In this document: positions 31,647 to 41,278 of the stretch, one piece after another
How positions within the stretch are numbered: position 1 is the stretch's first letter
How the letters are laid out: each line of letters begins with the position of its first letter
Assembly (NCBI GenBank): GCA_036387255.1
Contig: DASVUC010000124.1
Span: forward strand, 1 to 64,000
Origin: DASVUC01 sp036387255
GTDB lineage: Bacteria > Planctomycetota > Phycisphaerae > Tepidisphaerales > Tepidisphaeraceae
Direction of reading: 5' to 3'
DNA: 64,000 bases
Translations under genes and position numbers: made by a program
The notes under the pieces: generated by a model
Databases searched by the model: none
The model's input: only the letters and a program-made list of their open reading frames with translations
What the model was told of the DNA's origin: nothing

Positions 31647-32180
31647 ATGGCTCCCATGGTGCAGATGATCATCACTGCGGTCGGTCCGGATCGCCCCGGG
31701 ATTGTGGGAGAGCTGACCGGCTTCGTTCACAGCGCCGGGGGCAACCTGCTCGACTCACGCATGGTCAACCTGCGGGGCGAGTTCGCGATGATGATCCTGC
31801 TGGAGTCTCCCCAGGACGCGGCCAAGAAACTGGAGCACGACATTGCCGCACTTGGGCAGGGCATCGGACTGACGATCACCGCTCGGCGCCAGGAGCGGCG
31901 GGGGGAGAGCGTAAAGGGTCTGCCCTTTCGCTTGAAGACCTACTCGATGGATCAACCCGGGATTGTCGCGAGGATCACCAGTGTGCTTCGGTCGCATTCG
32001 GTGAACATCGAAGAGCTGGAAGCGCGCCAAGAGTCCGCCGCTTTCGCGGGCTCGCCGTTGTTTGTCACCGAGATGCGCTTGACGGTTCCGCCACAGGTCC
32101 CGCTTGGGAAACTGCGGCGCGAGCTGGAGGAAGTCGGCAATGCCATCAACTGCGACGTCGACCTGGACCCGGACGAGTAG
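31647..32180 (+). CDS. ACT-domain protein of the GcvR type
   Basis: 177 residues with two ACT domains: MIITAVGPDRPGIVGELTGF at 7-26, and LKTYSMDQPGIVARITSVLR near 94. The order and spacing match glycine cleavage regulator GcvR and related tandem-ACT proteins. GcvR itself has no DNA-binding domain and acts through GcvA, which is not seen here. Internal ATGs at codons 4 and 7 are possible starts. Ligand unknown. Confidence 0.8.
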   Translation: MAPMVQMIITAVGPDRPGIVGELTGFVHSAGGNLLDSRMVNLRGEFAMMILLESPQDAAKKLEHDIAALGQGIGLTITARRQERRGESVKGLPFRLKTYSMDQPGIVARITSVLRSHSVNIEELEARQESAAFAGSPLFVTEMRLTVPPQVPLGKLRRELEEVGNAINCDVDLDPDE

Positions 32181-32192
32181 AACCATCAACAT

Positions 32193-34298
32193 TTGCCCGC
32201 CATGCCCTATCTGCCCAAACTGGATCTCATCGCGCTGCTCGTCTGTCTTCTTTCGCAGCCGCTGATTGCGACCGAAGTGAATCGCGTTTGCCAGCACTCG
32301 TTCACGTCCACCAAGAGCTACAGCGATCCGTTCAACGACATCGAACTTGATGCCATCGTCACGGCGCCGGATGGTTCGCAGCAGCGCGTCCCCGCTTACT
32401 GGGCGGGCGGTTCCACGTGGAACATCCGCTACACCTCTGCCATCGTTGGCAACCACACTTTCAAGACCATCTGCTCAGACATCAATAACTCGGAGCTTCA
32501 CAACCGCACAGGCTCAATAGAGATCGCGCCTTACGCGGGTAATAACCCTTTCTACCTTCACGGTTTCATTCGAGTCGCAACGGATGAGCGCCACTTTGAA
32601 CATACGGACGGCACGCCTTTTCTTTGGCTCGCCGACACATGGTGGATGGGGCTGACCAAGCGCCTGGAATGGTCCGGTTTCCAGACCCTCACCCACGACC
32701 GCGTCAGCAAGGGTTTTAATGTCGTGCAAATCGTCGCGGGGCTGTATCCCGACATGCCCGCCTTCGACGAGCGCGGCGCGAACGAAGCGGGGTTTCCATG
32801 GACGAAGGATTATGGGCGCATCAATCCGGAGTACTTCGATGCGGCGGATCGGCGCATCGCGTATCTCGCAGATCATGGCATCGCCTCCTGCATCGTGGGC
32901 GGGTGGGGATATCACCTGCCGTGGACCGGGGTTGAGAAGTTCAAGAAGCACTGGCGTTACCTTGTCGCCCGCTACAGCGCGTATCCCACTTTCTGGTGCA
33001 TCGCGGGCGAAGGGGCGATGCCTTATTACCTTTCGCCGAAGAAGCAGGAAGAGACGGAGTTCCAACGTCGCGGTCTGACGGAGGTTGCGCGGTACGTTCG
33101 CTCGATCGACCCGCAGCATCACCCGATCACGGTTCATCCAACAGATCTCTCTCGCACGCAGGTGACCGACCCGAGTGTGCTGGATTTTGAGATGCTTCAG
33201 ACCGGCCACGGCGACCGCGCGAGCATCCCGCCAACGCTGTCGCTGGTGAAGCAGTCGCGTTCGGCTGCGCCCGCCATGCCCACGATCAACTCGGAAGTGT
33301 GCTACGAAGGAATCCTTGGGTCGTGTCACGAAGACGTTGTGCGGTTCATGATCTGGAGCTGTCTGCTCAGCGAAACAGCAGGTCATACGTACGGCGCGAA
33401 CGGCATCTGGCAAGTCAACGAACGGGACAAACCCTACGGCAAATCCCCCCATGGTGGCACGTACGGCGCGACGCCGTGGGACGAGGCGATGAAGCTGCCG
33501 GGTTCGGCTCAGGCGGGAATCGCGAAGAAGTTCCTCGAGCAGCTCGAGTGGTACAAGTTCAAGGCCCATCCCGAGTGGGCGCGCTACGCAAGCGCAACTG
33601 AGCGGCCAACGTGGGGCAAGTGGATCTGGTATCCGGAAGGTGATCCCAAAACCGATGCGCCGGTGGCGAAGCGATATTTTCAGAAGCGATTCGATGTGCC
33701 GGCGAAGATCAGGTCCGCATCACTGTGGCTTTCAGTGGACGATCATTTCAAAGCATCCATCAATGGTGAGGCCGTTGGAGAGCGGCAGGGGTGGGAAACG
33801 CCGCAACCGCTGGACGTGACGCGGGCGATGAAGCAGGGCCCAAACACGCTCAACGTGGAAGCTGAAAACCGAGCCGCGCCCGTTCCCGCGAATCCCGCAG
33901 GACTGATCGGCGCCCTGCGCATCACCACGGAAAGCGGCAACGTGATCGAGGTCGTCTCCGACTCAACCTGGACCGTCTCACAGTCGCCCGGCGGTGAAGA
34001 GGTGAACGCGAAGGAACTCGGCGTGTACGGCTGCGCGCCGTGGAACACGTTCAACACACAACCCAGCTACGGTCCCTTCGCCGCAGGCGCTGAGAAGGTG
34101 CGGGTGGTCTACGTGCCGGAACCGCAAGCGGTCGAACTGCACGATCTCGAACCGACTCGCACGTATCGTGTGCAGGTTCTCGACCCAGCCAGCGGGAAGA
34201 CGAGGGATCTTCAGGACGTGCAAAGAACCGCGACGCTGAACAAGCCGAGGTTTGAATCCGCCGCGAAGGATTGGGTAATCGTTCTTACGCAGAAATGA
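32193..34298 (+). CDS. Secreted DUF5060/DUF4038 glycoside hydrolase (apiosidase-like)
   Basis: 701 residues with signal peptide to about 26. An N-terminal beta domain (FTSTKSYSDPFNDIELDAIV; AYWAGGSTWNIRY) fits DUF5060. The TIM barrel fits DUF4038/GH140: FLWLADTWWMGLTKRLEW, GFNVVQIVAGLYPDMPAF, GRINPEYFDAADRRIAYLAD, and the late INSEVCYEGI, which may hold a catalytic acid. C-terminal domain from about 490 resembles the rhamnosidase-type carbohydrate-binding fold (WLSVDDHFKASINGEAVG). Probably degrades plant cell-wall side chains. Its 3' end overlaps the convergent next gene by 14 bases. Confidence 0.82.
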   Translation: MPAMPYLPKLDLIALLVCLLSQPLIATEVNRVCQHSFTSTKSYSDPFNDIELDAIVTAPDGSQQRVPAYWAGGSTWNIRYTSAIVGNHTFKTICSDINNSELHNRTGSIEIAPYAGNNPFYLHGFIRVATDERHFEHTDGTPFLWLADTWWMGLTKRLEWSGFQTLTHDRVSKGFNVVQIVAGLYPDMPAFDERGANEAGFPWTKDYGRINPEYFDAADRRIAYLADHGIASCIVGGWGYHLPWTGVEKFKKHWRYLVARYSAYPTFWCIAGEGAMPYYLSPKKQEETEFQRRGLTEVARYVRSIDPQHHPITVHPTDLSRTQVTDPSVLDFEMLQTGHGDRASIPPTLSLVKQSRSAAPAMPTINSEVCYEGILGSCHEDVVRFMIWSCLLSETAGHTYGANGIWQVNERDKPYGKSPHGGTYGATPWDEAMKLPGSAQAGIAKKFLEQLEWYKFKAHPEWARYASATERPTWGKWIWYPEGDPKTDAPVAKRYFQKRFDVPAKIRSASLWLSVDDHFKASINGEAVGERQGWETPQPLDVTRAMKQGPNTLNVEAENRAAPVPANPAGLIGALRITTESGNVIEVVSDSTWTVSQSPGGEEVNAKELGVYGCAPWNTFNTQPSYGPFAAGAEKVRVVYVPEPQAVELHDLEPTRTYRVQVLDPASGKTRDLQDVQRTATLNKPRFESAAKDWVIVLTQK

Positions 34299-37161
34299 TT
34301 CTGCGTCGGCGCCCGCGCAACACTGCCGCCGCGCCGAGGATCATGAGCGGCATCCCCGGCTCCGGCACGCTCAGTCCATTTGCCGCCAGCGGCATCGTCT
34401 GGCCCAGCCCGAGGTTCGAATCGACAGCGGTGTAATCATCCGGTGTGATGTCGCCGTCCAGGTTCCAATCGCCCGCGAGCCAGTTCATCCCGCCCGTCGT
34501 ACCCACGTGAGCCCCCAGGTTTGCGTCGACCGCGCCGTAGTCATCGGGCGTGACCATGCCATTGAGATCGGCGTCGCCGAGGTAGGTGTACTTGCCGATT
34601 ATGGCGCTGGCGCCCACGGAATTTCCAGAACTGAAGGGCCAGTCTGTCGCCTTCAGCAGGGCATTGTCGAACAGCGCCAGGATCGGATGACCGACGGCAA
34701 TTTGGCCGCTCGAGGAGATGATTCCGGTAGCGGCGGTGTCTTTGAAATCACGGTACCCCTCCATGACCTTGGAATAAATGGCGGCGTAGCTTCCGGTGTT
34801 GACGACGAGGTCACTGTCATTGAGATCGATAGTCGAAGACGCCACCATCGAAAGACTGCCAAGCGTCACCAGATGATTGCCCGGCGCAACGACGAAGCGG
34901 CCGCCGCTCTGCATAGTGAGTGAGGAATCAAATGTGAGCGATCCCGCCCCCGTTTGCGATAGTGTCTTTCCCGTGGGCACGGTGACGGGCTTGCCGATGC
35001 GCAGGCTCGACTGCGCCGCGACGTCGATGATCGAGCTGCTTACCAGCGTCAGCGGCACGTCGATCTTGTGGGACCCTTGGACGACATAAACCCGCGCCGA
35101 CGTCGTCGTCAGGTTTGAAAGCTTGATGCTTCCCACGCCGCTGAGGAGGTAACTGTTGGCGTTGTCAAACTGAAGCGATCCCAGCGTGATGTTCCCGCCC
35201 ACCGTGACGGTGCGGCCCGCGGTGATAGAGCTGGCGAGATAAGCCGACGCGCCAACCGCATTTGGCACCACACCGGTTTGCCAGTTGGTTCGCGTGCTCC
35301 AGCTTCCCGCCTGCATGAGCCACTTGTTTCCGGTCGACTGTCCGTTGTTCGCGGACTGAACGGCGGCATCGGTTGCATTGACGAGACCATCGCCGTTGAA
35401 GTCTCCCTGCCACCAGTTTCGCTCGTTGCTGTTCATGTTCGACGAGACGATGCTGGCGTCAACCGCATTGACGAATCCGTCCGCGTTCGCGTCGCCCGGG
35501 AGGGCAACCTGCTTCCAGGGGTCGATCGTCAGCAGAGTGATCGTGGATGCGGGGTAGGAGAGTGAGAGCGTGTCGAGACGCGTGCCGGTCATGTCGAGGC
35601 TCTTCCAGTCAACCGTTCGCGTCGGACCACCGGCCATGTCGGACGCGAGGTTGGAGCTCATCAGCGTGGTCGCGCCGACGGTTGCGCCCAGCGTGTAGAG
35701 CGTGATTTTCCCGCGCCCGCCAACGTTGTTGATTGCCGTGGTTCGGGAGAGCGCCACATCATTGCTGAAGTTCAACCCCCACAGCGAGACCTGTTTGGAT
35801 TTGCTGTCCCGCGTGGTGTAGAGGTGGAGGTTGTCTGAGCTGGAAGCGTCGGCGGCAAGGATGGTGTCGCCCATTGAGTCGCGCAACTTCTTTGATGCGA
35901 GAAACGCGGGATATTCGGTGCCATCCCAGCGATGCGCCGGCCAAACCCAGTAATGCGCATCCTGCACCCCGAGTCGCGCGAAGCTGAAGACCGTTTCGGT
36001 ATTCCCCAGCGCGTGCGCCATCGTCGCTTCGAAGGTGGAGTCGTTGGACGAGTGGTTGCTCGCGTTGTGTTCACTGGCAACCAGGGCGACGGAATTTGGG
36101 TCTCGACCCGCGCCGCTGATCCGCGAGCGGATGTTGTTGATCTTGCTCTGGTGATCCGGATAGATCGCCCGCAGGCCCGCCTCGATCCCCACCGATGTCG
36201 TCTGCTCGTTGAGCTTCTGGTACGGGTGGTAACCGAGGAAGTCGACAGGCAATAAGGTTCCATCCGGCTGGCGCTTGAGGATCGTGTCGATCACCGCCTG
36301 TTCCGACGACCCGGACAGATATTGAATCGCGGGACCGACTTTGATCGTTGGATCTTCCGCGAGCATGGCGCTGGTGAGGGCGGCATAGCGCTGCGCGAAG
36401 TCCGTCTTGTGCGTCGCATCGGCCGTGGTGGCGCTGAACGTGTAGCTGTTGGTGACCTTGTACGTGCTGAGCAGCCCGACGCGCGGCTCGTTGCCGATCT
36501 CCCAATACTTCACCTTCGGCACAGCCGCCTCGGTGGTGCTGAGCAGCTTGTCGAAATTGTCGTTGGGAAAGCTCGAGCTCCACGTGAGGGAATTGAGAAT
36601 ATCCTGATCGCGCGTGTCGGTGATCGTCTGCCCCTGGCGATACGTCTGCACGATGTGGTTCGTGTACCGCACCCAATCGCCGGCGAGCGACGCCAGCGTC
36701 GGGATGCTTGTGTCATAGAATCGTTGATTACCGGGAGTCGTCGGGTCGGGCTCGACCAGGCCGCGGATGTTGGCGGTGATGTACAGATTGGCGTTGTAGT
36801 TCCGGCTGTGGCGCAGGTAGTCGAGCGTGCCGGCGCGTGGACTGTTGTTGCGGGTCTTCCAGTTGAAGGTGTCGGCCTCCAAACCTCCAGCGACGCCGCG
36901 CAGGCTTGAGCCATTGGAAACTTCGAGCGCCTTTGGCACACCCGTCACATACTCGCCTCGGTCGATGGTGACGGCGGGAATTGCCTGTCCGCGCACGCCG
37001 GGACTGAACGCCTGTCCCGGCTGTGAAGCATCGGTGACAAACGTGGTCTGGGCCCAGGCCGGCGCCACCATCGCCAGCGACACCGGGAGAATCGCTCGCA
37101 ACAGGATGGGATTCGGGAATCTGCTCAACTCGCCTCCACACTTCCATAGTACACGATTCAT
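34285..37161 (-). CDS. Secreted clan GH-A-like glycoside hydrolase with dockerin-like repeats and PEP-CTERM
   Basis: 958 residues. Signal peptide ends AWAQ near 38. The catalytic barrel carries KYWEIGNEPRVG, whose NEP is the acid/base signature of clan GH-A (E225). LVASEHNASNHSS later may hold the nucleophile. An EF-hand-like pair follows (GDANADGFVNAVDASIVSS; GDFNGDGLVNATDAAVQSA), then a beta-rich region, and a second pair near 870-925 (GDADLNGMVTPDDYGAVDA; GDWNLDGDITPDDYTAVDS). The end is VPEPGMPLMILG...RGRRRR, a PEP-CTERM signal. Arabinofuranosidase-like activity is a guess. It is convergent with the GH140-like gene. Confidence 0.8.
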   Translation of the reverse strand: MNRVLWKCGGELSRFPNPILLRAILPVSLAMVAPAWAQTTFVTDASQPGQAFSPGVRGQAIPAVTIDRGEYVTGVPKALEVSNGSSLRGVAGGLEADTFNWKTRNNSPRAGTLDYLRHSRNYNANLYITANIRGLVEPDPTTPGNQRFYDTSIPTLASLAGDWVRYTNHIVQTYRQGQTITDTRDQDILNSLTWSSSFPNDNFDKLLSTTEAAVPKVKYWEIGNEPRVGLLSTYKVTNSYTFSATTADATHKTDFAQRYAALTSAMLAEDPTIKVGPAIQYLSGSSEQAVIDTILKRQPDGTLLPVDFLGYHPYQKLNEQTTSVGIEAGLRAIYPDHQSKINNIRSRISGAGRDPNSVALVASEHNASNHSSNDSTFEATMAHALGNTETVFSFARLGVQDAHYWVWPAHRWDGTEYPAFLASKKLRDSMGDTILAADASSSDNLHLYTTRDSKSKQVSLWGLNFSNDVALSRTTAINNVGGRGKITLYTLGATVGATTLMSSNLASDMAGGPTRTVDWKSLDMTGTRLDTLSLSYPASTITLLTIDPWKQVALPGDANADGFVNAVDASIVSSNMNSNERNWWQGDFNGDGLVNATDAAVQSANNGQSTGNKWLMQAGSWSTRTNWQTGVVPNAVGASAYLASSITAGRTVTVGGNITLGSLQFDNANSYLLSGVGSIKLSNLTTTSARVYVVQGSHKIDVPLTLVSSSIIDVAAQSSLRIGKPVTVPTGKTLSQTGAGSLTFDSSLTMQSGGRFVVAPGNHLVTLGSLSMVASSTIDLNDSDLVVNTGSYAAIYSKVMEGYRDFKDTAATGIISSSGQIAVGHPILALFDNALLKATDWPFSSGNSVGASAIIGKYTYLGDADLNGMVTPDDYGAVDANLGAHVGTTGGMNWLAGDWNLDGDITPDDYTAVDSNLGLGQTMPLAANGLSVPEPGMPLMILGAAAVLRGRRRRIISA

Positions 37162-37373
37162 GTAGCGTTGCCGCCGGAATCGAAAACAGCCGCGCCCGCT
37201 CAGTGTTTCCGAGGCAAAAGTAGTGGACGGTGGTTCGGAGAAATGCTTATTCCGCGGCTCGATCGGCTCAGGGAGCGCACCGATTCTGCAGAAGTTTGCG
37301 TTCTGGGGGTGAGGGATGTTGCACGCGCACTGCGCGCGTTGTTGGCAGCACGTTACAATGGATCCGACGCCCT

Positions 37374-38048
37374 ATGAAAACCCAAATTGACGCCAAGACG
37401 ATCAAGGAAGGCAAAGAACGAGCTTACCTCGCGCTCAGCGAGTTCTATCGCAATGACATGCGCTGGTCGTACATCGTGATCGGCATCGTCATCGTGGTCG
37501 GCATCGTCTGCAACATCATGTGGCCGTCGCTTTGGATGATGTGGCCGATCCTGTTCGCGGTGGCGGTGATGAGCATCGTCCATGAAGCGGCCGAGCGCAA
37601 CGGGCAGGGCGTGCCACCGCTTTACGCATACGCGTTTCTCTTCGGGTTCCTCGCGCTGTGGGTGCTGGTTGTCTGGGTGATGTTTAAGACGATCAACAAG
37701 TACGTGCTTCTTTTCGGCCTGATCGGGCTTGGATATCAGGTGGCCAAGGCATGGGTTCAGGAGCGCGAGCGCAACAAGATCATCGAAGGCCGCCGCGCCC
37801 AGGGCCAATGCATTTTCTGCGGCGAAGTGGTGGAAGGGAAATACGCGCACTGTCCAAATTGCGGCAACGAGCCCGACCCTACAGTGCAGCGCATGAAGCG
37901 GGTGGCGTCGATGGTGGGTGGCCGCAAAGACGCTGCCCATGCCCGCGCGGTGATGCGTCCGGAGTCCAACGCCGCCAGCGCCTCAAAGCGGGAGCAGGCA
38001 TTGCTCGCGAAGCGCGCCGCGCTCCGCGGTCAGAAGCCGAAGCGGTAA
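37374..38048 (+). CDS. Membrane protein with C-terminal zinc ribbon
   Basis: 224 residues from ATG 37374. Upstream frame to 37230 has no family-like character. Three to four hydrophobic helices (VIGIVIVVGIVCNIMWPSLW, MMWPILFAVAVMSIV, AYAFLFGFLALWVLVVWVMF) precede CIFCGEVV...CPNCGNEP, a CxxC pair for zinc, and a basic tail. TACAAT lies about 15 bases before the start, so the message may have almost no leader. Function unknown. Confidence 0.65.
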   Translation: MKTQIDAKTIKEGKERAYLALSEFYRNDMRWSYIVIGIVIVVGIVCNIMWPSLWMMWPILFAVAVMSIVHEAAERNGQGVPPLYAYAFLFGFLALWVLVVWVMFKTINKYVLLFGLIGLGYQVAKAWVQERERNKIIEGRRAQGQCIFCGEVVEGKYAHCPNCGNEPDPTVQRMKRVASMVGGRKDAAHARAVMRPESNAASASKREQALLAKRAALRGQKPKR

Positions 38049-38066
38049 TACAGGGATCAGTTCATC

Positions 38067-38447
38067 TTACTGGCGGTTCATCATGAACGTCGCCGTCTGA
38101 TGGAAGAACGGCCGCAGGATTGCCACCAGGTTCTCAGGAACCTGCACCTCGCTCATTGCACCCTCCATGAGTTCGATCCAGCGATCGCGCGCCCGCTGAT
38201 CGATGGCGAATGGCATATGCCGCATGCGCAGCCGCGGATGTCCTCGCTCGGCCGAGTAATCCGCCGGCCCACCAAAGCGTTGGATCAGAAAGCCCCGTAA
38301 TCGCTTCTCCGCGCCCTCAAAATCCTCGTCGGGATACATCGGCCGCAGCACGTCATCTGTGCGCACCCGCCGATAAAACGCGCCAACCAGACGCGAAAAA
38401 CCATCAGCGCCTAATTGCTCATAGACCAAAGATTCGTTGATCTGCAT
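38067..38447 (-). CDS. Truncated hemoglobin, group II-like
   Basis: 126 residues from ATG 38447 (MQINESLVYEQLGADGFSRL). A longer frame from GTG 38513 is possible. The block FGGPADYSAERGHPRLRMRH, then PFAIDQRARDRWIELM, is typical of group II 2/2 hemoglobins; the proximal His is in GHPRLRMRH. They bind O2 or NO at a heme in the cytosol. It diverges from the baeRF gene, so both may share the control region at about 38448-38555. Confidence 0.85.
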   Translation of the reverse strand: MQINESLVYEQLGADGFSRLVGAFYRRVRTDDVLRPMYPDEDFEGAEKRLRGFLIQRFGGPADYSAERGHPRLRMRHMPFAIDQRARDRWIELMEGAMSEVQVPENLVAILRPFFHQTATFMMNRQ

Positions 38448-38555
38448 CGCCTCTTGAAGCCTTTCACTAGCACCCTTCGTAGTCGTCGACAGTCGCGGCC
38501 GCTCGATCGGCACCCTCTTTGCCCGATTCTATGCAAAGCATCATTGGAGGATCAC

Positions 38556-39686
38556 ATGCGTGCAACAACCTCATCCGCGTGGCTGAACGAACTTCTCGGA
38601 CAGAAGCAGCCACCTTGCGTCTCCATCTACATGCCCTTTGCCCGGAACAAACCCATTTCTGAACAGAATCGGATCATCCTGAAAGATCTGCTCGACCGCG
38701 CCGACAGCCAGGTCCGCAGCCGCTACGGGACACGAGTCGCCGACGAGATGTCTGAAAAGTTGTCCAATGCCACCGGCGGAGAAACCTTGCGCGAAGGCGA
38801 CCATGAGGGCCTCGCCCTCTTCGCTTCGCCGGATGATCTCAAGCTCATTGAGCTTCAGCACACGGTGCAGCCGATGGTGGAAGTGGGGGATTCGTTCCAC
38901 ATTCGCCAGCTCGTGAAGGTGATGCAGCAGGGGGCTCGCTTCGCGGTGCTTTGCGTCTCCACCCACAACGTGCGCCTCTTTGAGGGGAACCACTACCAGC
39001 TCCGTGAAATCCCCCTTCCAGGCGTGCCCCGCAACACCTCCGAAACCCTGAAAGGCATGAAGGGCGACTACCCCAATGAGCCTTATGGCCAGCAGACGAT
39101 GAAGAGCCACCAGCCGCCGACGGATAAGGACATCCTGCGCGAAGAAAACTTCTTCCGCGCCGTGGATAGCACCGTCTGGGAACACTACGCCCGTGAAGCC
39201 AAGGTGCCAATCGTGGTTTGTGCGGACAACAAGCACCTTGCGGGGTTCCTCCAGGCGACGAAAAACGACTACATTCTGAAGACCGGCATCAACCACAGCC
39301 CAGATCATTTCTCGCTGGATCGGATGCACGAAGAAGCGTGGAAGCTGATCGAGCCGCGCTACCGTGAAGAGCTTGAGCGCCTGGCGGACCAATTCCGGAT
39401 CGCACAGTCGCAGCAGCTTGGGTCGGATCAGCTGAAGCAGGTTGCCGAAGCGGCGGCGGTAGGTCGCGTGGGAACGCTGCTCATCGACGAACAGGCCTCC
39501 GTCCCCGGCATCCTCGACCGCACGTCAGGCTCCATCGCTTCCCCCCAGGGCCAAGACGCAACGCGGTCGGAGGATGTGCTCGATGACCTTGCCGAGATGG
39601 TCTTACAGATGGACGGCCAGGTGTACGTGATCCCGCACGACCAGATGCCGACCGACGCTGGCGTCGCTGCTATGTTCCGGTACTGA
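38556..39686 (+). CDS. baeRF3/baeRF7-like release factor-related protein
   Basis: 376 residues from ATG 38556, with GGAGG six to seven bases upstream; the frame open further upstream overlaps the globin gene. The pattern PPCVSIYMPFARNKPISEQN, NRIILKDLLDRADSQVRSRY, ARFAVLCVSTHNVRLFEGNH, and the C-terminal AAVGRVGTLLIDEQA...DGQVYVIPHDQMPTDAGVAAMFRY fits the bacterial archaeo-eukaryotic release factor families. They share folds with eRF1 and pelota. No catalytic GGQ is seen. Role unknown, possibly ribosome-linked stress. Confidence 0.78.
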   Translation: MRATTSSAWLNELLGQKQPPCVSIYMPFARNKPISEQNRIILKDLLDRADSQVRSRYGTRVADEMSEKLSNATGGETLREGDHEGLALFASPDDLKLIELQHTVQPMVEVGDSFHIRQLVKVMQQGARFAVLCVSTHNVRLFEGNHYQLREIPLPGVPRNTSETLKGMKGDYPNEPYGQQTMKSHQPPTDKDILREENFFRAVDSTVWEHYAREAKVPIVVCADNKHLAGFLQATKNDYILKTGINHSPDHFSLDRMHEEAWKLIEPRYREELERLADQFRIAQSQQLGSDQLKQVAEAAAVGRVGTLLIDEQASVPGILDRTSGSIASPQGQDATRSEDVLDDLAEMVLQMDGQVYVIPHDQMPTDAGVAAMFRY

Positions 39687-39752
39687 TCCGCCAGAGCCGC
39701 AGCCCAAAACCGGGGCGGCGGGAAACTCGAAAGACTTCTGCCCCCGCCGGTC

Positions 39753-39782
39753 TTGACAACAGGCCGGCGGTCGGGCTATTTA
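39753..39782 (+). promoter_or_regulatory. Promoter of tRNA-Asp
   Basis: TTGACA (39753-39758), 18 bases, TATTTA (39777-39782), 11 bases before the tRNA. Confidence 0.6.
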
Positions 39783-39793
39783 ATCAGTCATAA

Positions 39794-39867
<74 letters not shown>

Positions 39868-39907
39868 TTTTAGATTTCCTGCCGCATGCACCTCATCCAA
39901 GGGTGCG

Positions 39908-41230
39908 TCAGGCACTTCCTGCCCCATTATCGAGAATGGTTCGCGCAAGCGCTATCGCTTGCTGCTTCGTCTTCACCCGATCCTCAAGCTGCGCATCGTA
40001 GACCTGCTCGAGGACCGGTTTGAATACGGGACCGGGGCGATAACCGGCAGCGGTGAGGTCGTCGCCGGTGACGAATGGAATGGGGGCGTAGTCACCTTTT
40101 GACAGTTCATCCAACTGATTCGCCAGCCAATCGCACCGAGAAGGGTGCAGACCGACCGTGCGTAGAGCGGTCAAAATTTGCCGCGCTCCTCCTGCATGCG
40201 CCCCAGCGAGGAAGCGCTTCATCTGCGCCACGCCAGGCTCCGCTGCACCCAGCAGCACCGCCGGCGAATGGAGCACCTCGCTCATTTCGTCCATCTCGCT
40301 GTTGCTGATTTTTAGTGTGAGCCGAACTGAATGGACAACCTTCTGCACTTGCTGTTTTTGGAGCAGCGGCAGCAGGTCGCCGCCCGTGATCTGCCACTGG
40401 TAACACAACACGCCCGCGGCCAGCGCCGTGGCAAAGGAGGCGCTTTCGCCCGGAAGCAGCGCGAGCAGAATCGACCGCTGTGGGTCGAACATGGGCTTTG
40501 TCTTGGGCAAGCCCGGCAGCATCCGAAGGATCACGTGCAGCAGCCCGTACTCCCACAGCATGGGCCATGCAATGTTCCGCGAGGCGGGAGCGAGCATCAG
40601 TCGCAACTCTTCCGCGATGCGCTCGGGGCTGATTCGCCGCAGCACATCGGCATGATGACCAATTGCCCAATGTGTCGCCGGCTCGATCTTTAGAGTGAAT
40701 CGCGCTGCAAAGCGCACCGCCCGCATCAGCCGAAGATGATCCTCTTCGAATCGCTCATTCGGATTCCCGATGGCGCGCAGCACGCGGTCTCGAAGATCCT
40801 GCTGGCCACCAATGTAGTCGATTACCGTCTCGTCGATGGGATCGAAGAACAGGCCATTGATCGTGAAATCTCTGCGTTTGGCGTCTTCTTCGGGCGTGGT
40901 GAACGTGACCGATGTAGGTCGGCGGCCGTCTTCGTACCGCGCGTCGCTGCGAAACGTGGCGACTTCGACGGTGCTCTTCCCGTGGCGAACGAGAATCACT
41001 CCAAATGCCGCGCCCACCGCCTGCGTGTTCGAGAAAATCTCCCGCACGCGCTGGGGCGGCGCATCCGTGGCTACGTCGTAATCCTTCGGTGCAATCCCCA
41101 GCAGCATGTCGCGCACGCAGCCGCCGGCGAAATATGCCACATAACCGTGCTGGCGCAGGCGCTGAACCACGGCCAGCGCATCTTGACCATTGGAGGCCTG
41201 TTTCGAGGATGGAGGAAGCGGTTCAGTCAT
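39908..41230 (-). CDS. CCA tRNA nucleotidyltransferase / poly(A) polymerase family
   Basis: 440 residues. The class II nucleotidyltransferase head has FAGGCVRDMLLG and the metal-binding PKDYDVATDAPP. VEVATFRSDARYEDGRRP and EEDAKRRDFTINGLFFDP follow, then the EEDHLRLMRAVRFAARF helix that binds the tRNA end. It probably adds CCA to tRNA 3' ends, needed because none of the three tRNA genes here encodes CCA. A poly(A) polymerase role cannot be excluded. Confidence 0.88.
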   Translation of the reverse strand: MTEPLPPSSKQASNGQDALAVVQRLRQHGYVAYFAGGCVRDMLLGIAPKDYDVATDAPPQRVREIFSNTQAVGAAFGVILVRHGKSTVEVATFRSDARYEDGRRPTSVTFTTPEEDAKRRDFTINGLFFDPIDETVIDYIGGQQDLRDRVLRAIGNPNERFEEDHLRLMRAVRFAARFTLKIEPATHWAIGHHADVLRRISPERIAEELRLMLAPASRNIAWPMLWEYGLLHVILRMLPGLPKTKPMFDPQRSILLALLPGESASFATALAAGVLCYQWQITGGDLLPLLQKQQVQKVVHSVRLTLKISNSEMDEMSEVLHSPAVLLGAAEPGVAQMKRFLAGAHAGGARQILTALRTVGLHPSRCDWLANQLDELSKGDYAPIPFVTGDDLTAAGYRPGPVFKPVLEQVYDAQLEDRVKTKQQAIALARTILDNGAGSA

Positions 41231-41278
41231 GGATGAGCGATTCGCTCCTGCCGCGCAGGAAGATAACCGCGCTGGCGT

